In this document: one piece after another, positions 51,490-60,466 of the stretch | How the letters are laid out: each line of letters starts with the position of its first letter | Position numbering within the stretch: the stretch's first letter is position 1 | Origin: Natronolimnohabitans sp. A-GB9 | Lineage (GTDB): Archaea; Halobacteriota; Halobacteria; Halobacteriales; Natrialbaceae | Assembly: GCF_030848565.1 (NCBI RefSeq) | Contig: NZ_JAVDDV010000003.1 | Span: forward strand, 124,001 to 188,000 | Reading direction: 5' to 3' | Length of the DNA stretch: 64,000 bases | Notes under the pieces: model-generated | Databases searched by the model: none | What the model was told of the DNA's origin: nothing | What the model saw: only the letters and a program-made list of their open reading frames with translations | Translations under genes and position numbers: made by a program

Positions 51490-52653
51490 TCAACGCGTGT
51501 CCATCGTTCGCAGGTGGTCGATTCGTGCGTCGACCGACGGATGGTCGACGGCCGCCCCGGCAGCGGCGGCCGAGGACCGCGCGCCCCACTCGAGGACGCC
51601 GGCGACGGGACCGAAATAGCGACTCTCGCAGACGGTCCCGAACGGCCAGAGACGATCGAGGAGTCGAACGGAGAGATGGCGGTCCGGCCGCGAGACGAGA
51701 TCCGTCGCGTACGGCAACAGCGAGACGGCCAACACGCCGTGGTTACGTGCACGCGCGTCGACCTCGCTCGGCGAGCGATCGTGAAGCGTCTCCAGTGCAC
51801 TCGCAAGCGGCGCTGCCGTGCCGGTGATCTCGACGGCACCGCGGTCGGCGGCCAGTTCCCGGTCGCGGGTCAGCGGTGCCGTGACGTACCCCATCGACGC
51901 CTGAAACAGGCCGACCGCCAGAGCGAGCAAACACACCTGGACGACCAGCACGACGAAAACCGGGACCGAGAACCACTCGCCGAGTGCGATCGTCGAGTAG
52001 CCGACCGCAACGACTGCATACGAGGCGATAACGCCGGCTTCCACGTTGATCGGTTTCGCGCCGAACGTCGGCAAGAGCAAAAGCAGCACCTGGAGGAGGA
52101 CGTTGTTGACGACGAACACGCCACAGATGATCGTCATGAGAATGCTGTCCCGGTTACTGACGTGTGCCAGTTCGTGAGCGAGCACGGCGTCGACTTCCTC
52201 GTCCTCGAGTCGCTCGAGCAGTGCCGAGGTGACGACGAGGACGGCGTCGCCCGGCCGGCCGACGGTAAACGAGTTCGGAACCGACGCGTCCGCGACGACG
52301 ACGTCGGGTGCGGGCACGCCAGCCTGTTTTGCCAACCGCGTGACTCGCGGCTCGAGGTTCGCGTCGTCCCCCAGTTGGTCGTCGTCGAGAAAGTGACGAG
52401 GATCGAGCCACCGGCGTGTCAGCACGTAGGTGCCGGCGATCAAAAGCGGGGTGAGAATTCCGATCCAGAGGAGCCACGAAACGTCGGTGACGACGGCGGC
52501 CGAGGAAACGCCGAGCGCCCCGAGACCCGTCGCGATCGATCGTCCGACGTACGTGATCACTCCCGCGAGGAGCGCGTACGGTCCGACGACGAGACACATC
52601 CCGAGAGCGATCCGCAACTGAAGTCGACGGTTCGGCGTGAGGGAGCGACCCAT
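51490..52653 (-). CDS. HtpX-like M48 membrane metalloprotease
   Basis: A 387-residue protease. Two N-terminal helices (LGMCLVVGPYALLAGVITYV, VTDVSWLLWIGILTPLLIAG) precede the zinc motif VDAVLAHELAHVSNRDSILM near residue 180 and two more helices (CGVFVVNNVLLQVLLLLLPT, VPVFVVLVVQVCLLALAVGL). The third ligand region is RDRELAADRGAVEITG. HtpX cleaves membrane proteins during stress. It is divergent from gpmI. Confidence 0.92.
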   Translation of the reverse strand: MGRSLTPNRRLQLRIALGMCLVVGPYALLAGVITYVGRSIATGLGALGVSSAAVVTDVSWLLWIGILTPLLIAGTYVLTRRWLDPRHFLDDDQLGDDANLEPRVTRLAKQAGVPAPDVVVADASVPNSFTVGRPGDAVLVVTSALLERLEDEEVDAVLAHELAHVSNRDSILMTIICGVFVVNNVLLQVLLLLLPTFGAKPINVEAGVIASYAVVAVGYSTIALGEWFSVPVFVVLVVQVCLLALAVGLFQASMGYVTAPLTRDRELAADRGAVEITGTAAPLASALETLHDRSPSEVDARARNHGVLAVSLLPYATDLVSRPDRHLSVRLLDRLWPFGTVCESRYFGPVAGVLEWGARSSAAAAGAAVDHPSVDARIDHLRTMDTR

Positions 52654-52773
52654 CTCGTTTCGGTAGTGGGGCGGCCAGACCTATTGGTTTGGTCATTCCG
52701 AACGCGGCCTTCGTGTTCCGGCACCCGCTCGAACAACGACAGCTAGTTACGACAGGGGGGCAACCCGTCGCAC

Positions 52774-54345
52774 ATGGACGCTGCGTTGATCATCCTCGAC
52801 GGGTGGGGACTCGGCGAGGAGACGAGTAGAGACGCCGTCGATGCGGCCGAGACGCCGAACTTCGATCGGCTCGCGGAGACCGGCGCCGACGGAACCCTCG
52901 AGGTAGCGGGCCGACGCGTCGGCCTTCCGGAAGGGCAGATGGGCAACAGCGAAGTCGGCCATCTCAACATCGGCGCCGGCCGCGTCGTCTACCAGGAGTA
53001 CACCCGAATTTCGGACTCGATCGCGGACGGCTCGTTCCGGGAGAACGACGCGATCAACGCGGCCTTCGACCACGCACGCGAGAACGACGGTCGCGTCCAC
53101 TTCCTCGGACTCGTCAGCGATGGCGGGGTCCACTCCGATCACGAACACCTCCACGCGCTAATCGAACTGGCCGCCGACCGCGACGTCGAGGCCATCACCC
53201 ACGCGTTTACCGACGGGCGGGACACCTCGCCGGCCGGTGGCCGAGAGTACCTCGAGACACTCGAGTCGGTCGTCGACGAACACGGGACGGGCCACGTCGC
53301 TACGGTCTCGGGTCGATACTACGCGATGGACCGCGACCAAAACTGGGAGCGAACGAAACGCGTCTACGACGCCATCGTCCACCGCGAGGCGGACTACGAG
53401 GCGGCATCGGCCGTCGAGGCCGTCGAGCAGTCCTACGACCGCGACGTGATGGACGAGTTCATCGAACCGACGCTCATCGAGAGCGAGGCACGTAACGCCT
53501 CGGAGGGCGAACGGCGAAGCCACAAGCAGGACCGGTCGGCGCTCGAGGACGGCGACTCGGTCGTCTGGTTCAACTTCCGCTCGGATCGCGCCCGCCAGCT
53601 GACGCGGATGCTCGCCGACATCCGTCCGGAGGACTGGGCCGACCAGTTCGAGACCGAGCCGCCGGAGACGGAGGTCGTGATGATGACCCAGTACGACAAG
53701 ACGTTCGATCTCCCGATCGCGTACCCGCCGAACCAGCCGAAAAACGTGCTTGGCGAGGTGCTTTCCGATGCCGGCAAGACCCAGTTGCGCATCGCCGAAT
53801 CCGAGAAGTACGCCCACGTCACTTACTTCCTCAACGGCGGCCGCGAGGTCGAGTTCGACGGCGAGATCCGCGAGATCGTCGAGAGCCCCGACGTTCCGAC
53901 CTACGACCAGCAACCGGAGATGAGCGCCCCCGAGGTCACGGACACCGCGATCGACGTCATCGAGACCGAGGATCCGGAGACGCTCGTGCTCAACTACGCC
54001 AACCCCGACATGGTCGGCCACACCGGCGACTACGAGGCCGCGATTACGGCCGTCGAGGCCGTCGACGAACAGCTGGGACGGCTCACGGACACGCTCGAGG
54101 AGTACGGTGCACACGTCGTCGTGACCGCAGATCACGGTAACGCCGACGATATGGGGACGCCGGAGGATCCCCACACCGCCCACACGTACCACGACGTTCC
54201 GTTCGTCTACTGTGCACCCGATGGGACTGACGGCGGACGGACGGTCCGTGAAGGTGGGACCTTGGCCGACATCGCGCCGACGCTGCTCGAGTTGATCGAC
54301 GTCGACCAGCCACCGGAGATGACTGGCGAGCCGTTGCTCGAGTAG
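52774..54345 (+). CDS. gpmI: Cofactor-independent phosphoglycerate mutase
   Basis: A 523-residue iPGM of the alkaline phosphatase superfamily, interconverting 3- and 2-phosphoglycerate. The first metal site is MDAALIILDGWGLGEE, the phosphoserine region EGQMGNSEVGHLNIGAGRVV (Ser near residue 62), then AFTDGRDTSPAGG, NFRSDRARQLT, and the second metal cluster LNYANPDMVGHTGDYEAAIT, VTADHGNADDMGT. Length is normal. It lies divergent from htpX with a short gap. Confidence 0.96.
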   Translation: MDAALIILDGWGLGEETSRDAVDAAETPNFDRLAETGADGTLEVAGRRVGLPEGQMGNSEVGHLNIGAGRVVYQEYTRISDSIADGSFRENDAINAAFDHARENDGRVHFLGLVSDGGVHSDHEHLHALIELAADRDVEAITHAFTDGRDTSPAGGREYLETLESVVDEHGTGHVATVSGRYYAMDRDQNWERTKRVYDAIVHREADYEAASAVEAVEQSYDRDVMDEFIEPTLIESEARNASEGERRSHKQDRSALEDGDSVVWFNFRSDRARQLTRMLADIRPEDWADQFETEPPETEVVMMTQYDKTFDLPIAYPPNQPKNVLGEVLSDAGKTQLRIAESEKYAHVTYFLNGGREVEFDGEIREIVESPDVPTYDQQPEMSAPEVTDTAIDVIETEDPETLVLNYANPDMVGHTGDYEAAITAVEAVDEQLGRLTDTLEEYGAHVVVTADHGNADDMGTPEDPHTAHTYHDVPFVYCAPDGTDGGRTVREGGTLADIAPTLLELIDVDQPPEMTGEPLLE

Positions 54346-54413
54346 TCGGTTCGTCGTTGCTGTCACAGAACTTCTCGAGAAGGCTTATTAGAGTGCGAGG
54401 AACAGTACCGATA

Positions 54414-54587
54414 ATGAGTGGCAGTATGCCAAACACGGCAGTAGAGGGCGGCGAACGAAAGACGGAGATCAAACGGGCGATGTACATTCTGATCGTCTGG
54501 ATCAGCGTCGCCATCTTGGCAGGGATCCTCCTGGTGTTGCTGAGCGATCAGTTCGCGTCGCTCATCAGCCTCGGTGGCACAGTCTGA
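54414..54587 (+). CDS. Single-helix small membrane protein
   Basis: A 57-residue protein: MSGSMPNTAVEGGERKTEIK followed by a membrane helix AMYILIVWISVAILAGILLV and SDQFASLISLGGTV. A TATA-like GCTTATTAGAG lies 30 bases upstream, giving a near-leaderless mRNA. The TGA stop (54585-54587) is also the left flank of a group D element. Function unknown. Confidence 0.65.
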   Translation: MSGSMPNTAVEGGERKTEIKRAMYILIVWISVAILAGILLVLLSDQFASLISLGGTV

Positions 54588-54669
54588 GACGGACTGCTGT
54601 AACGATGTACTGCCGATCGCCAGGACGGATTCGGCGATCGGCGGGAATTGACTACGGGAGACCGTAGAC
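54585..54669. mobile_element. Group D miniature inverted-repeat element
   Basis: An 85-bp copy whose core starts GACGGACTGCTGTAACG (one base off TACGGAC) and ends CTACGGGAGACCGTA at 54666. The left TGA is the stop of the preceding small gene; the right flank reads GAC, so the duplication is not exact. The inner arms CCGATCGCC/GGCGATCGG are strong. A group B element begins 9 bases later. Confidence 0.75.
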
Positions 54670-54677
54670 CACCCTCG

Positions 54678-54791
54678 TTATACTTCCGGACAAAAGTCAG
54701 TAAACACCCGATCGCGCCTCGACGCCTGTCGCGTTCCGCGACAGCGTCTCGAGTGCGATCGGTGTGTGCATCGTTTTGTCCGGTAGTATTA
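54678..54791. mobile_element. Group B miniature inverted-repeat element
   Basis: A 114-bp copy: TTA + TACTTCCGGACAAAAGTCAG ... TTTTGTCCGGTAGTA + TTA, with perfect TTA duplication (54678-54680, 54789-54791). Its interior runs in the same direction as the copy at 17434, but its end sequences are those of the opposite orientation. It stands 50 bases before metY. Confidence 0.9.
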
Positions 54792-54841
54792 GCATCCAAC
54801 ACCTCACGCTTTTACGTCAACCACGTACAACGAAGACACGT

Positions 54842-56125
54842 ATGAGCGACGACTCCGACAACGAGTTCGCCACGAACAGCATCCACGCCGGCCAGGAAGC
54901 CGACCCGACGACGGGTGCACGCGCGCCGCCGCTGTATCAGACGACCTCCTACGAGTTCGAGGACACCGACCACGCCGCCGCGCTGTTCGGCCTCGAGGAG
55001 CCCGGCAACATCTACTCGCGGATCATGAACCCGACGAACGCGATGTTAGAGGAACGCATCGCGACGCTGGAAGGCGGTGTCGCCGCGTTAGCGACGTCGT
55101 CGGGGATGGCCGCCCTCGATCTCGCGACGTTCATTCTCGCCGACGTCGGGGACAACATCGTCTCCGCGTCGTCGCTGTACGGCGGCACTTACACCTATCT
55201 CACCCACACCGTCGCGAAACGCGGTGTCGAGACGACGTTCGTCGACACCTTAGACTACGAGGCCTACGAGGAGGCAATCGACGACGACACCGCGTTCGTC
55301 CACCTCGAGACGATCGGCAACCCCGCGCTGGTGACGCCCGATATCGAACGTATCGCGGACATCGCCCACGACCACGACGTGCCGCTGTTCGTCGACAACA
55401 CCTTCGCGACGCCGTATCTCTGCCAGCCGCTCAAGCACGGCGCGGACCTGGTCTGGAACTCGACGACCAAGTGGATCCACGGCGCCGGTTCGACGGTCGG
55501 TGGGATCCTCGTCGACGGCGGCTCGTTCCCGTGGCCGGAGGGTGACTATCCCGAAATCACGGAGCCGAATCCGGCCTATCACGGCGTCAACTTCTACGAG
55601 ACGTTCGGCGACGCGGCGTTTGCCACCGTTGCCCGGACGCGTGGTCTGCGCGACCTTGGCAACCAGCAGTCGCCGTTCGACGCCTGGGTGACCCTCCAGA
55701 AACTCGAGTCGCTACCGCTGCGGATGGAGAAACACTGTGAGAACGCGATGGCCGTCGCGGAGTACCTCGAGGACCACTCGAAGGTGTCGTGGGTCAACTA
55801 TCCCGGCCTCGAGAGCCACGAGACCCACGACAACGCCAGCGAGTACCTCGACGGCGGGTACGGCGGCATGATCACGTTCGGACTCGAGGGCGGCTACGAC
55901 GCCGCCGAGACCGTCTGCAACGAGGTCGAACTGTTCAGCTTGCTAGCAAACGTCGGCGACGCGAAGTCGCTGATCATCCATCCCGCGAGCACGACCCACC
56001 AGCAACTCACGGAAGAAGAGAAGTTGGCGAGTGGAACCACCGACGACCTCGTGCGTCTCTCGGTCGGCGTCGAGAACGTCGACGACATTATCGAAGATCT
56101 CGATCGAGCGATCGAGTCGGCCTGA
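54842..56125 (+). CDS. metY: O-acetylhomoserine sulfhydrylase
   Basis: A 427-residue PLP enzyme of the Cys/Met gamma-family, making homocysteine from O-acetylhomoserine and sulfide. It has TNSIHAGQEADPTTGARAPP, YSRIMNPTNAMLEERIATLE, the SSLYGGTYTYLTHTVAKRG block, DNTFATPYLCQPLKHGADLV and the PLP Lys in WNSTTKWIHGAGSTVGGILV. The C-terminal HPASTTHQQLT is also diagnostic. The ATG at 54842 avoids a frame through the group B element. Its TGA stop is the left flank of a group D element. A cystathionine-forming role is less likely. Confidence 0.92.
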   Translation: MSDDSDNEFATNSIHAGQEADPTTGARAPPLYQTTSYEFEDTDHAAALFGLEEPGNIYSRIMNPTNAMLEERIATLEGGVAALATSSGMAALDLATFILADVGDNIVSASSLYGGTYTYLTHTVAKRGVETTFVDTLDYEAYEEAIDDDTAFVHLETIGNPALVTPDIERIADIAHDHDVPLFVDNTFATPYLCQPLKHGADLVWNSTTKWIHGAGSTVGGILVDGGSFPWPEGDYPEITEPNPAYHGVNFYETFGDAAFATVARTRGLRDLGNQQSPFDAWVTLQKLESLPLRMEKHCENAMAVAEYLEDHSKVSWVNYPGLESHETHDNASEYLDGGYGGMITFGLEGGYDAAETVCNEVELFSLLANVGDAKSLIIHPASTTHQQLTEEEKLASGTTDDLVRLSVGVENVDDIIEDLDRAIESA

Positions 56126-56207
56126 TACGGTCTCCTGGGATCACGTCCCGCCGATCGCCAGAACGGAATCGGCGATCGGCGACACATCGGGACAGCAGTC
56201 CGTCTGA
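56123..56207. mobile_element. Group D miniature inverted-repeat element
   Basis: An 85-bp copy in reverse orientation: TGA + TACGGTCTCCTGGGATCACG ... GGGACAGCAGTCCGTC + TGA, with perfect TGA duplication (56123-56125, 56205-56207). Inner arms CCGATCGCC/GGCGATCGG are visible. The left TGA ends metY. Confidence 0.85.
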
Positions 56208-56242
56208 TACGGAGGGCGAAAACGGACGACGGCGAACGTCGA

Positions 56243-56443
56243 CTACTCGCGGCGTCGGACGGCAGTTCCGTCCCCGTCCTCGGTCGACCGGTCGGCATTC
56301 CGCTCGTGATGATCGCGGTCGGGATCCTCTTCGGCCGTCTGGCTCGAGTCGCTGCCGATCGGCAGCCCGCATCCGAGTTCGCCGTCCGTTCCGAGGAGGC
56401 GTGCGAATCGGCGGCGTTCGGCGGCGTGTCTGTCGAGACTCAT
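56243..56443 (-). CDS. Possible small acidic/charged protein
   Basis: A 66-residue frame: MSLDRHAAERRRFARLLGTD, GELGCGLPIGSDSSQTAEED, PDRDHHERNADRSTEDGDGT. Start and stop are clean and the composition is hydrophilic, but nothing ties it to a family. The 500-base gap between metY and the DUF5813 gene has no other candidate. It may be spurious. Confidence 0.35.
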   Translation of the reverse strand: MSLDRHAAERRRFARLLGTDGELGCGLPIGSDSSQTAEEDPDRDHHERNADRSTEDGDGTAVRRRE

Positions 56444-56636
56444 GCCGTCGAAAAACGTCGATATCCGTTGTAGTAATGCGTCCCGTGTCGTTCGGAAACG
56501 ACGGGCTACAGTCGTGAAACGATCCCGGCGCCGGCTGTCGGTTTCGTCCCCGTAACGGCGCGTTTCGCCGAAACGATCCCGGGGTGTATCACGGACAACG
56601 AAACACCCTTTTCGATCACGGCCGTTCGATGTGACG

Positions 56637-57161
56637 ATGACCGACCTTCCAGCGTCCGTCGAACGCGAACTCGAGTCTCACGACGCCTTCGAACCGACCG
56701 CGGAGGGCTACGCCCTCACGACGACCGTCTTCGATGCGGCCGTCACTGCGACCGAGGGCGAGGGGAAACGAGACGGCGAGTTCCACGTTACCGTTTCTCT
56801 CCCGACCCTCGATGCGGCCGTCGCCAGCGAAACCGTCGCGACGGTCGTCGAAGACGGCTGGTTCGAGACCCTCGAGCGTCGCCTCGAGGACGCCTTTACC
56901 GTCGCGAACACGAGCACACACGACGAGCCGACCGTCGACCGCGAAGCCGACGAGGTAGTCGTCACCCTCGAGTACGTCGCCTGGGACGCGGCCGAAGGCG
57001 TCGAGGACGCCAAGGCCCTCATCGAGTTCGTCGAAGGGACCTTCGCACAGGGGATCGTCCCCGGATACGAGTACCGTGGGCCGGCGGCGACGCTGCTCGA
57101 GAGCGCCCAGAACCGCGGTCAACAGGCCAGCGACGAACGCAGCGGCGGCATGCCGATGTGA
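56637..57161 (+). CDS. Haloarchaeal DUF5813-type protein
   Basis: A 174-residue acidic protein: MTDLPASVERELESHDAFEP, GYALTTTVFDAAVTATEGEG, EFHVTVSLPTLDAAVASETV, VTLEYVAWDAAEGVEDAKAL and PGYEYRGPAATLLESAQNRG. I recognise the DUF5813 family of haloarchaea; function unknown. An ATG two codons upstream (56631) is the alternative start. It is convergent with the small RAM-domain gene. Confidence 0.8.
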   Translation: MTDLPASVERELESHDAFEPTAEGYALTTTVFDAAVTATEGEGKRDGEFHVTVSLPTLDAAVASETVATVVEDGWFETLERRLEDAFTVANTSTHDEPTVDREADEVVVTLEYVAWDAAEGVEDAKALIEFVEGTFAQGIVPGYEYRGPAATLLESAQNRGQQASDERSGGMPM

Positions 57162-57209
57162 GAGTGGCGGCGATCGAAGAAGCGAAACGTTCGGCGGCGT
57201 TCGACGACG

Positions 57210-57440
57210 TTAATCGAGGGCGATGTACGTCTTCGTGTCGGTGACGCCTTCCAGCGCCTGCACGCCCGAGGAGGCCGACTCGAGGACGTCGTAGACTTCG
57301 GGCGCATCGACTTCGGCGATGATGTCGTAGTTGCCGGCGACGATGTGGGCCTCGGAGACGCGCTCGAGGTCCCTGATCGCTGCGAGGAGTCCCTCGGACT
57401 TCCCGGCGGCCGTTTTGATCATAATAAACGCGTGAACCAT
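57210..57440 (-). CDS. Stand-alone Lrp/AsnC ligand-binding (RAM) domain protein
   Basis: A 76-residue RAM domain without DNA-binding part: MVHAFIMIKTAAGKSEGLLA, AIRDLERVSEAHIVAGNYDI, IAEVDAPEVYDVLESASSGV, QALEGVTDTKTYIALD. It probably oligomerises and binds a small ligand. It is divergent from the trkA gene, and a close relative of the gene at 58280, so the two may form mixed or parallel sensors. Confidence 0.9.
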   Translation of the reverse strand: MVHAFIMIKTAAGKSEGLLAAIRDLERVSEAHIVAGNYDIIAEVDAPEVYDVLESASSGVQALEGVTDTKTYIALD

Positions 57441-57560
57441 CCCTCTGGTGTGTTACCTCACCACATGACTAAAACCTTTGCCCGATAGCGTCCGCCGACT
57501 AGAATAGTCGAATGGTAACTAGGGGCAACCTTATTGACGGGGGCGAGCGTACCACCGAGC

Positions 57561-58280
57561 ATGCGGTTCGTGATTATCGGGGCCGGACGGGTTGGTCTGC
57601 GTACAGCGCGTGTCCTCCGAGACGAAGGCCACGAGGTGACGCTGATCGAACGAGACGACGGACGGATCCGACGCGCTCGCGAAGAGGAGTTTCCCGTCAT
57701 CGATGGCGACGGCTCCCGCGAAACGATCCTCGAGGAGGCCGGGATTACTGAGGCCGACGCCCTCGGTGCGCTGACCAGTGACTTAAACGTCAACTTCACC
57801 GCCTGCATGATCGGCGATCACTACGGCTGCCGGACGGTCATGCGCATCGACGAGGCCTACCGTGAGGGAATCTACCGCAAGTACGCCGAGGAGGTCGACG
57901 AGGTGATCTACCCCGAACGCCTCGGCGCTATCGGCGCGAAAAACGCCTTACTGGGCGGAACGATCCGTGCCATCGCGGACATCGCGCCACACCTACAGGT
58001 CGTCGAACTGACGATCACCAACGGCGCGCCCGTCAACGGGTACACGATGGGCGAACTAGAACTCCCCGCCGACGCGACTATCCTCGCGTTCGGAAAACGC
58101 AACCACCCCCTCGAACTCCCCGATCCGGACCTCTCACTCGAGGATGGCGATCGGCTCGTCGTACTCGCGGACTTCGACGTCTTGAGCGACGTTCGCCAGC
58201 TGCTGGTCGGTGAGTCACCGGGCGAAGCGGTTTCGAACGCGGGTTCGGACACGACATCGGGCACTGGAGGTGTCAACTGA
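57561..58280 (+). CDS. TrkA-type K+ uptake regulatory protein
   Basis: A 239-residue protein with an RCK/TrkA-N domain (MRFVIIGAGRVGLRTARVLR, then HEVTLIERDDGRIRR and VIDGDGSRETILEEAG) that binds NAD(H)/ATP, and a TrkA-C domain at about 140-215 (LQVVELTITNGAPVNGYTMG, EDGDRLVVLADFDVL). It likely gates a K+ channel or transporter, important for salt-in osmoadaptation. The ATG at 57561 fits the Rossmann start. Its stop overlaps the next gene's ATG (TGATG), coupling it to a RAM protein. Confidence 0.92.
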   Translation: MRFVIIGAGRVGLRTARVLRDEGHEVTLIERDDGRIRRAREEEFPVIDGDGSRETILEEAGITEADALGALTSDLNVNFTACMIGDHYGCRTVMRIDEAYREGIYRKYAEEVDEVIYPERLGAIGAKNALLGGTIRAIADIAPHLQVVELTITNGAPVNGYTMGELELPADATILAFGKRNHPLELPDPDLSLEDGDRLVVLADFDVLSDVRQLLVGESPGEAVSNAGSDTTSGTGGVN

Positions 58281-58510
58281 TGGTTACGGCATTTATCATG
58301 ATCAAGGCGAACACCGGAGAGGCGGATCGGCTCCGAGAGGACATCGAAGCGATCGACGGCGTTCAGTCGGCCCACATCGTCGCTGGCGACGTCGACCTCA
58401 TCGCGAAAGCACAGGTCGAGACCCCTGCCGCGGTCAAAGAGATCGCCGCAACTCACATTCAGGGTGTCGACGGCGTCGAGAACACACAGACGTATATCGC
58501 GATGGATTAG
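58280..58510 (+). CDS. Stand-alone Lrp/AsnC ligand-binding (RAM) domain protein
   Basis: A 76-residue protein: MVTAFIMIKANTGEADRLRE, DIEAIDGVQSAHIVAGDVDL, IAKAQVETPAAVKEIAATHI, QGVDGVENTQTYIAMD. It begins in the trkA stop codon (TGATG), so translation is coupled. It resembles the divergent RAM protein at 57210 over its whole length. Together with TrkA-N/C it suggests ligand-dependent control of K+ flux; the ligand is unknown. Confidence 0.9.
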   Translation: MVTAFIMIKANTGEADRLREDIEAIDGVQSAHIVAGDVDLIAKAQVETPAAVKEIAATHIQGVDGVENTQTYIAMD

Positions 58511-58599
58511 TAACGGCGTTTTGCGCTGTAGGCGCGGCGGAGCCGCGCCCTCGGCAACGATGAACGCACTCCCCTTCCGTTCGGTCCTTTCGGTCGTGG

Positions 58600-58612
58600 C
58601 CCGACAGTATCA
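58600..58612. repeat. Solo right end of a group A element
   Basis: CCGACAGTA + TCA matches the last bases of group A. No left end precedes it within 80 bases. The TCA (58610-58612) is the TGA stop of tmk on the minus strand. Confidence 0.55.
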
Positions 58613-59209
58613 CTCGGTAGCGACTGCGTCGGCCAGTATGCCTTCCACTTCGTCGCGGACGGCCGCCTGCGCCTGTGTCGCGTCGACGCGGACGAACCGA
58701 TCCGGGTGGCGCTCGAGCAGTCGTTCGTAGTTTTCCTGTACCGACTCGAGGTAGTCGACGCGTTCGAACTTGTTCGTCGCGCCTGCGCGTTCGGCGGCGG
58801 TTTCGGGATCGACGTCGAGGTAGATCGTCAGATCGGGTGGGATCGAGAACGGCTCGTGGACGTCGACGACGTACTCGAGGGGATCGGCGTCGAGTCTGTC
58901 GACGGTCTCGAGGGTCGCGCCCTGGTAGGCAAAGCGGGAGTCGGAGTAGCGATCCGAGATCACGAGGTCGCCGCGCTCGAGGGCGGGTTCGATCACTCGC
59001 GACAGATGATCGGCGTGGTCGGCAGTGTAGAGGAACAGTTCCGCCAGGGAGTCGGCGTCGTCGTCGTCGATCGACCGGTAGACGGCGTCGCCGTACCAGG
59101 AGTCGTTCGTGGGTTCGCGGGTGAAGACAGCGTCGGGATACCGTTCCTGTAGGCTCTCCCAGACCGTCGTCTTGCCGCTGCCGTCCAGTCCCTCGAGCGT
59201 GACCAGCAT
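58610..59209 (-). CDS. tmk: Thymidylate kinase
   Basis: A 199-residue kinase converting dTMP to dTDP. The P-loop [20 protein letters not shown] is at the N-terminus; DR(Y/H) motif [20 protein letters not shown] is near residue 92; the LID region [20 protein letters not shown] near 140 is short. Length is typical. Its stop codon is the flank of a solo group A end. It is divergent from the epimerase gene. Confidence 0.94.
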   Translation of the reverse strand: MLVTLEGLDGSGKTTVWESLQERYPDAVFTREPTNDSWYGDAVYRSIDDDDADSLAELFLYTADHADHLSRVIEPALERGDLVISDRYSDSRFAYQGATLETVDRLDADPLEYVVDVHEPFSIPPDLTIYLDVDPETAAERAGATNKFERVDYLESVQENYERLLERHPDRFVRVDATQAQAAVRDEVEGILADAVATE

Positions 59210-59312
59210 GCTCGCACCTCGTAGACAGAACTATTTAGGAGTCGCTATCGAGCGTCGGGGCCAAACCACGGAGGCGGCCAGCTATTTATCGTTCGGAATG
59301 CATATTACGACT

Positions 59313-60233
59313 ATGAAGGTCCTCGTTGCTGGTGGCACTGGCTTCATCGGTACGAATCTCTGTACGGAACTTCACGAGCGCGGCCACGACGTGACGGCGC
59401 TGGCTCGCGATCCAAGCGGCGCCGACCTCCCTGCGGCCGTCGACCGCGCGATGGGCGACGTCAGCGCCTTCGATTCGATCGCCGACACCGTCGCAGGCCA
59501 CGACGCCGTCGTCAACCTCGTCGCGCTCTCGCCGCTGTACCAGCCCCAGGGGGAAGCCGATCACGAGACCGTCCACCTCGGCGGGACGAGAAACCTCGTC
59601 GCCGCCGCCGAGGACGGCGACGTCTCTCGGTTCCTCCAGATGAGCGCGCTCGGGGCCGATCCCGACGGCGACACCGATTATATCCGTGCAAAAGGCAAGG
59701 CCGAGACCGTCGTTCGTGAGTCGTCTCTCGAGTGGACGATCGTCCGCCCCTCGATCGTCTTCGGCGACGGCGGTGAGTTCGTCGAGTTTACGAAGCGGCT
59801 GACGACGCCGTACGTGACGGGGCTGCCGGGCGGCGGCCAGACGCGGTTCCAACCCATCTGGATCGGAGATCTGGCGCCGATACTCGCGGACGCACTCGAG
59901 GACGACGCACACGTCGGCGAGACCTACGAGATTGCCGGACCACAGATCGTCACGCTGGCGGATGCGACGGAGTTGGCCTACGAGGCCGACGGGAAATCGG
60001 TCACCGTTCTCTCGGTACCGATGACGGTGACGAAACTCGGACTGTCGGCGATCGATCCCGTCCCGTTTATCCCCTTTGGCGTCGATCAGGCCCGCTCGCT
60101 CGAGTTGAACAACACCGTCGTCTCCAACGACGTGACTGCCTTCGGCGTCTCGGAGGACGAACTGACGACGCTTGGCTCCTACCTCGGCGTGACTCGACCC
60201 GGCCACGGGGAGTCACAGCGAACGTCGGTGTGA
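59313..60233 (+). CDS. NAD(P)-binding epimerase-like protein (NDUFA9/atypical SDR type)
   Basis: A 306-residue atypical short-chain dehydrogenase. The nucleotide loop MKVLVAGGTGFIGTNLCTEL is at the N-terminus. GDVSAFDSIADTVAGHDAVV and VHLGGTRNLVAAAEDGDVSR follow, then MSALGADPDGDTDYIRAKGK with a YxxxK-like pair. TFEIAGPQ-like ETYEIAGPQIVTLADATEL marks the C-terminal part. It resembles complex I NDUFA9 homologues; the substrate is unknown. An ATG 5 codons upstream (59298) is possible. The TGA stop belongs to a half group C element. Confidence 0.85.
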   Translation: MKVLVAGGTGFIGTNLCTELHERGHDVTALARDPSGADLPAAVDRAMGDVSAFDSIADTVAGHDAVVNLVALSPLYQPQGEADHETVHLGGTRNLVAAAEDGDVSRFLQMSALGADPDGDTDYIRAKGKAETVVRESSLEWTIVRPSIVFGDGGEFVEFTKRLTTPYVTGLPGGGQTRFQPIWIGDLAPILADALEDDAHVGETYEIAGPQIVTLADATELAYEADGKSVTVLSVPMTVTKLGLSAIDPVPFIPFGVDQARSLELNNTVVSNDVTAFGVSEDELTTLGSYLGVTRPGHGESQRTSV

Positions 60234-60290
60234 TACGGACTGCTGTCCGTCGATCCCGGCGCGACCGCAGGCGGACCGCGGTCGAATAAA
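60231..60290. repeat. Left half of a group C element
   Basis: TGATACGGACTGCTGTCCG followed by CCGGCGCGACCGCAGG and CGGACCGCGGTCG resembles the left half of group C; the right end is missing. The TGA is the stop of the epimerase gene. Confidence 0.6.
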
Positions 60291-60296
60291 TATAAA

Positions 60297-60317
60297 GAAT
60301 CGGAGTGGATCCGATTC
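60297..60317. promoter_or_regulatory. 8-bp inverted repeat upstream of cetZ
   Basis: GAATCGGA (60297-60304) and TCCGATTC (60310-60317) flank a 5-base loop, just after an A/T-rich AATAAATATAAAG. A second small dyad GTTCTGAGAAC lies near 60327-60337. It could end the epimerase transcript or serve as an operator for cetZ, whose ATG is 150 bases downstream. Confidence 0.45.
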
Positions 60318-60466
60318 CGACTATCAGTTCTGAGAACAAAATCTCCGAGAAAACGTCGCTTGATTGCGATTTCGTCGACCTAAATGGAGACGTGAAATTC
60401 ACCTCAACAAAAGACTTATGTCCTTGATCACACTGTTTCCAATCCAACGGAGCCCCCTGACAAACA

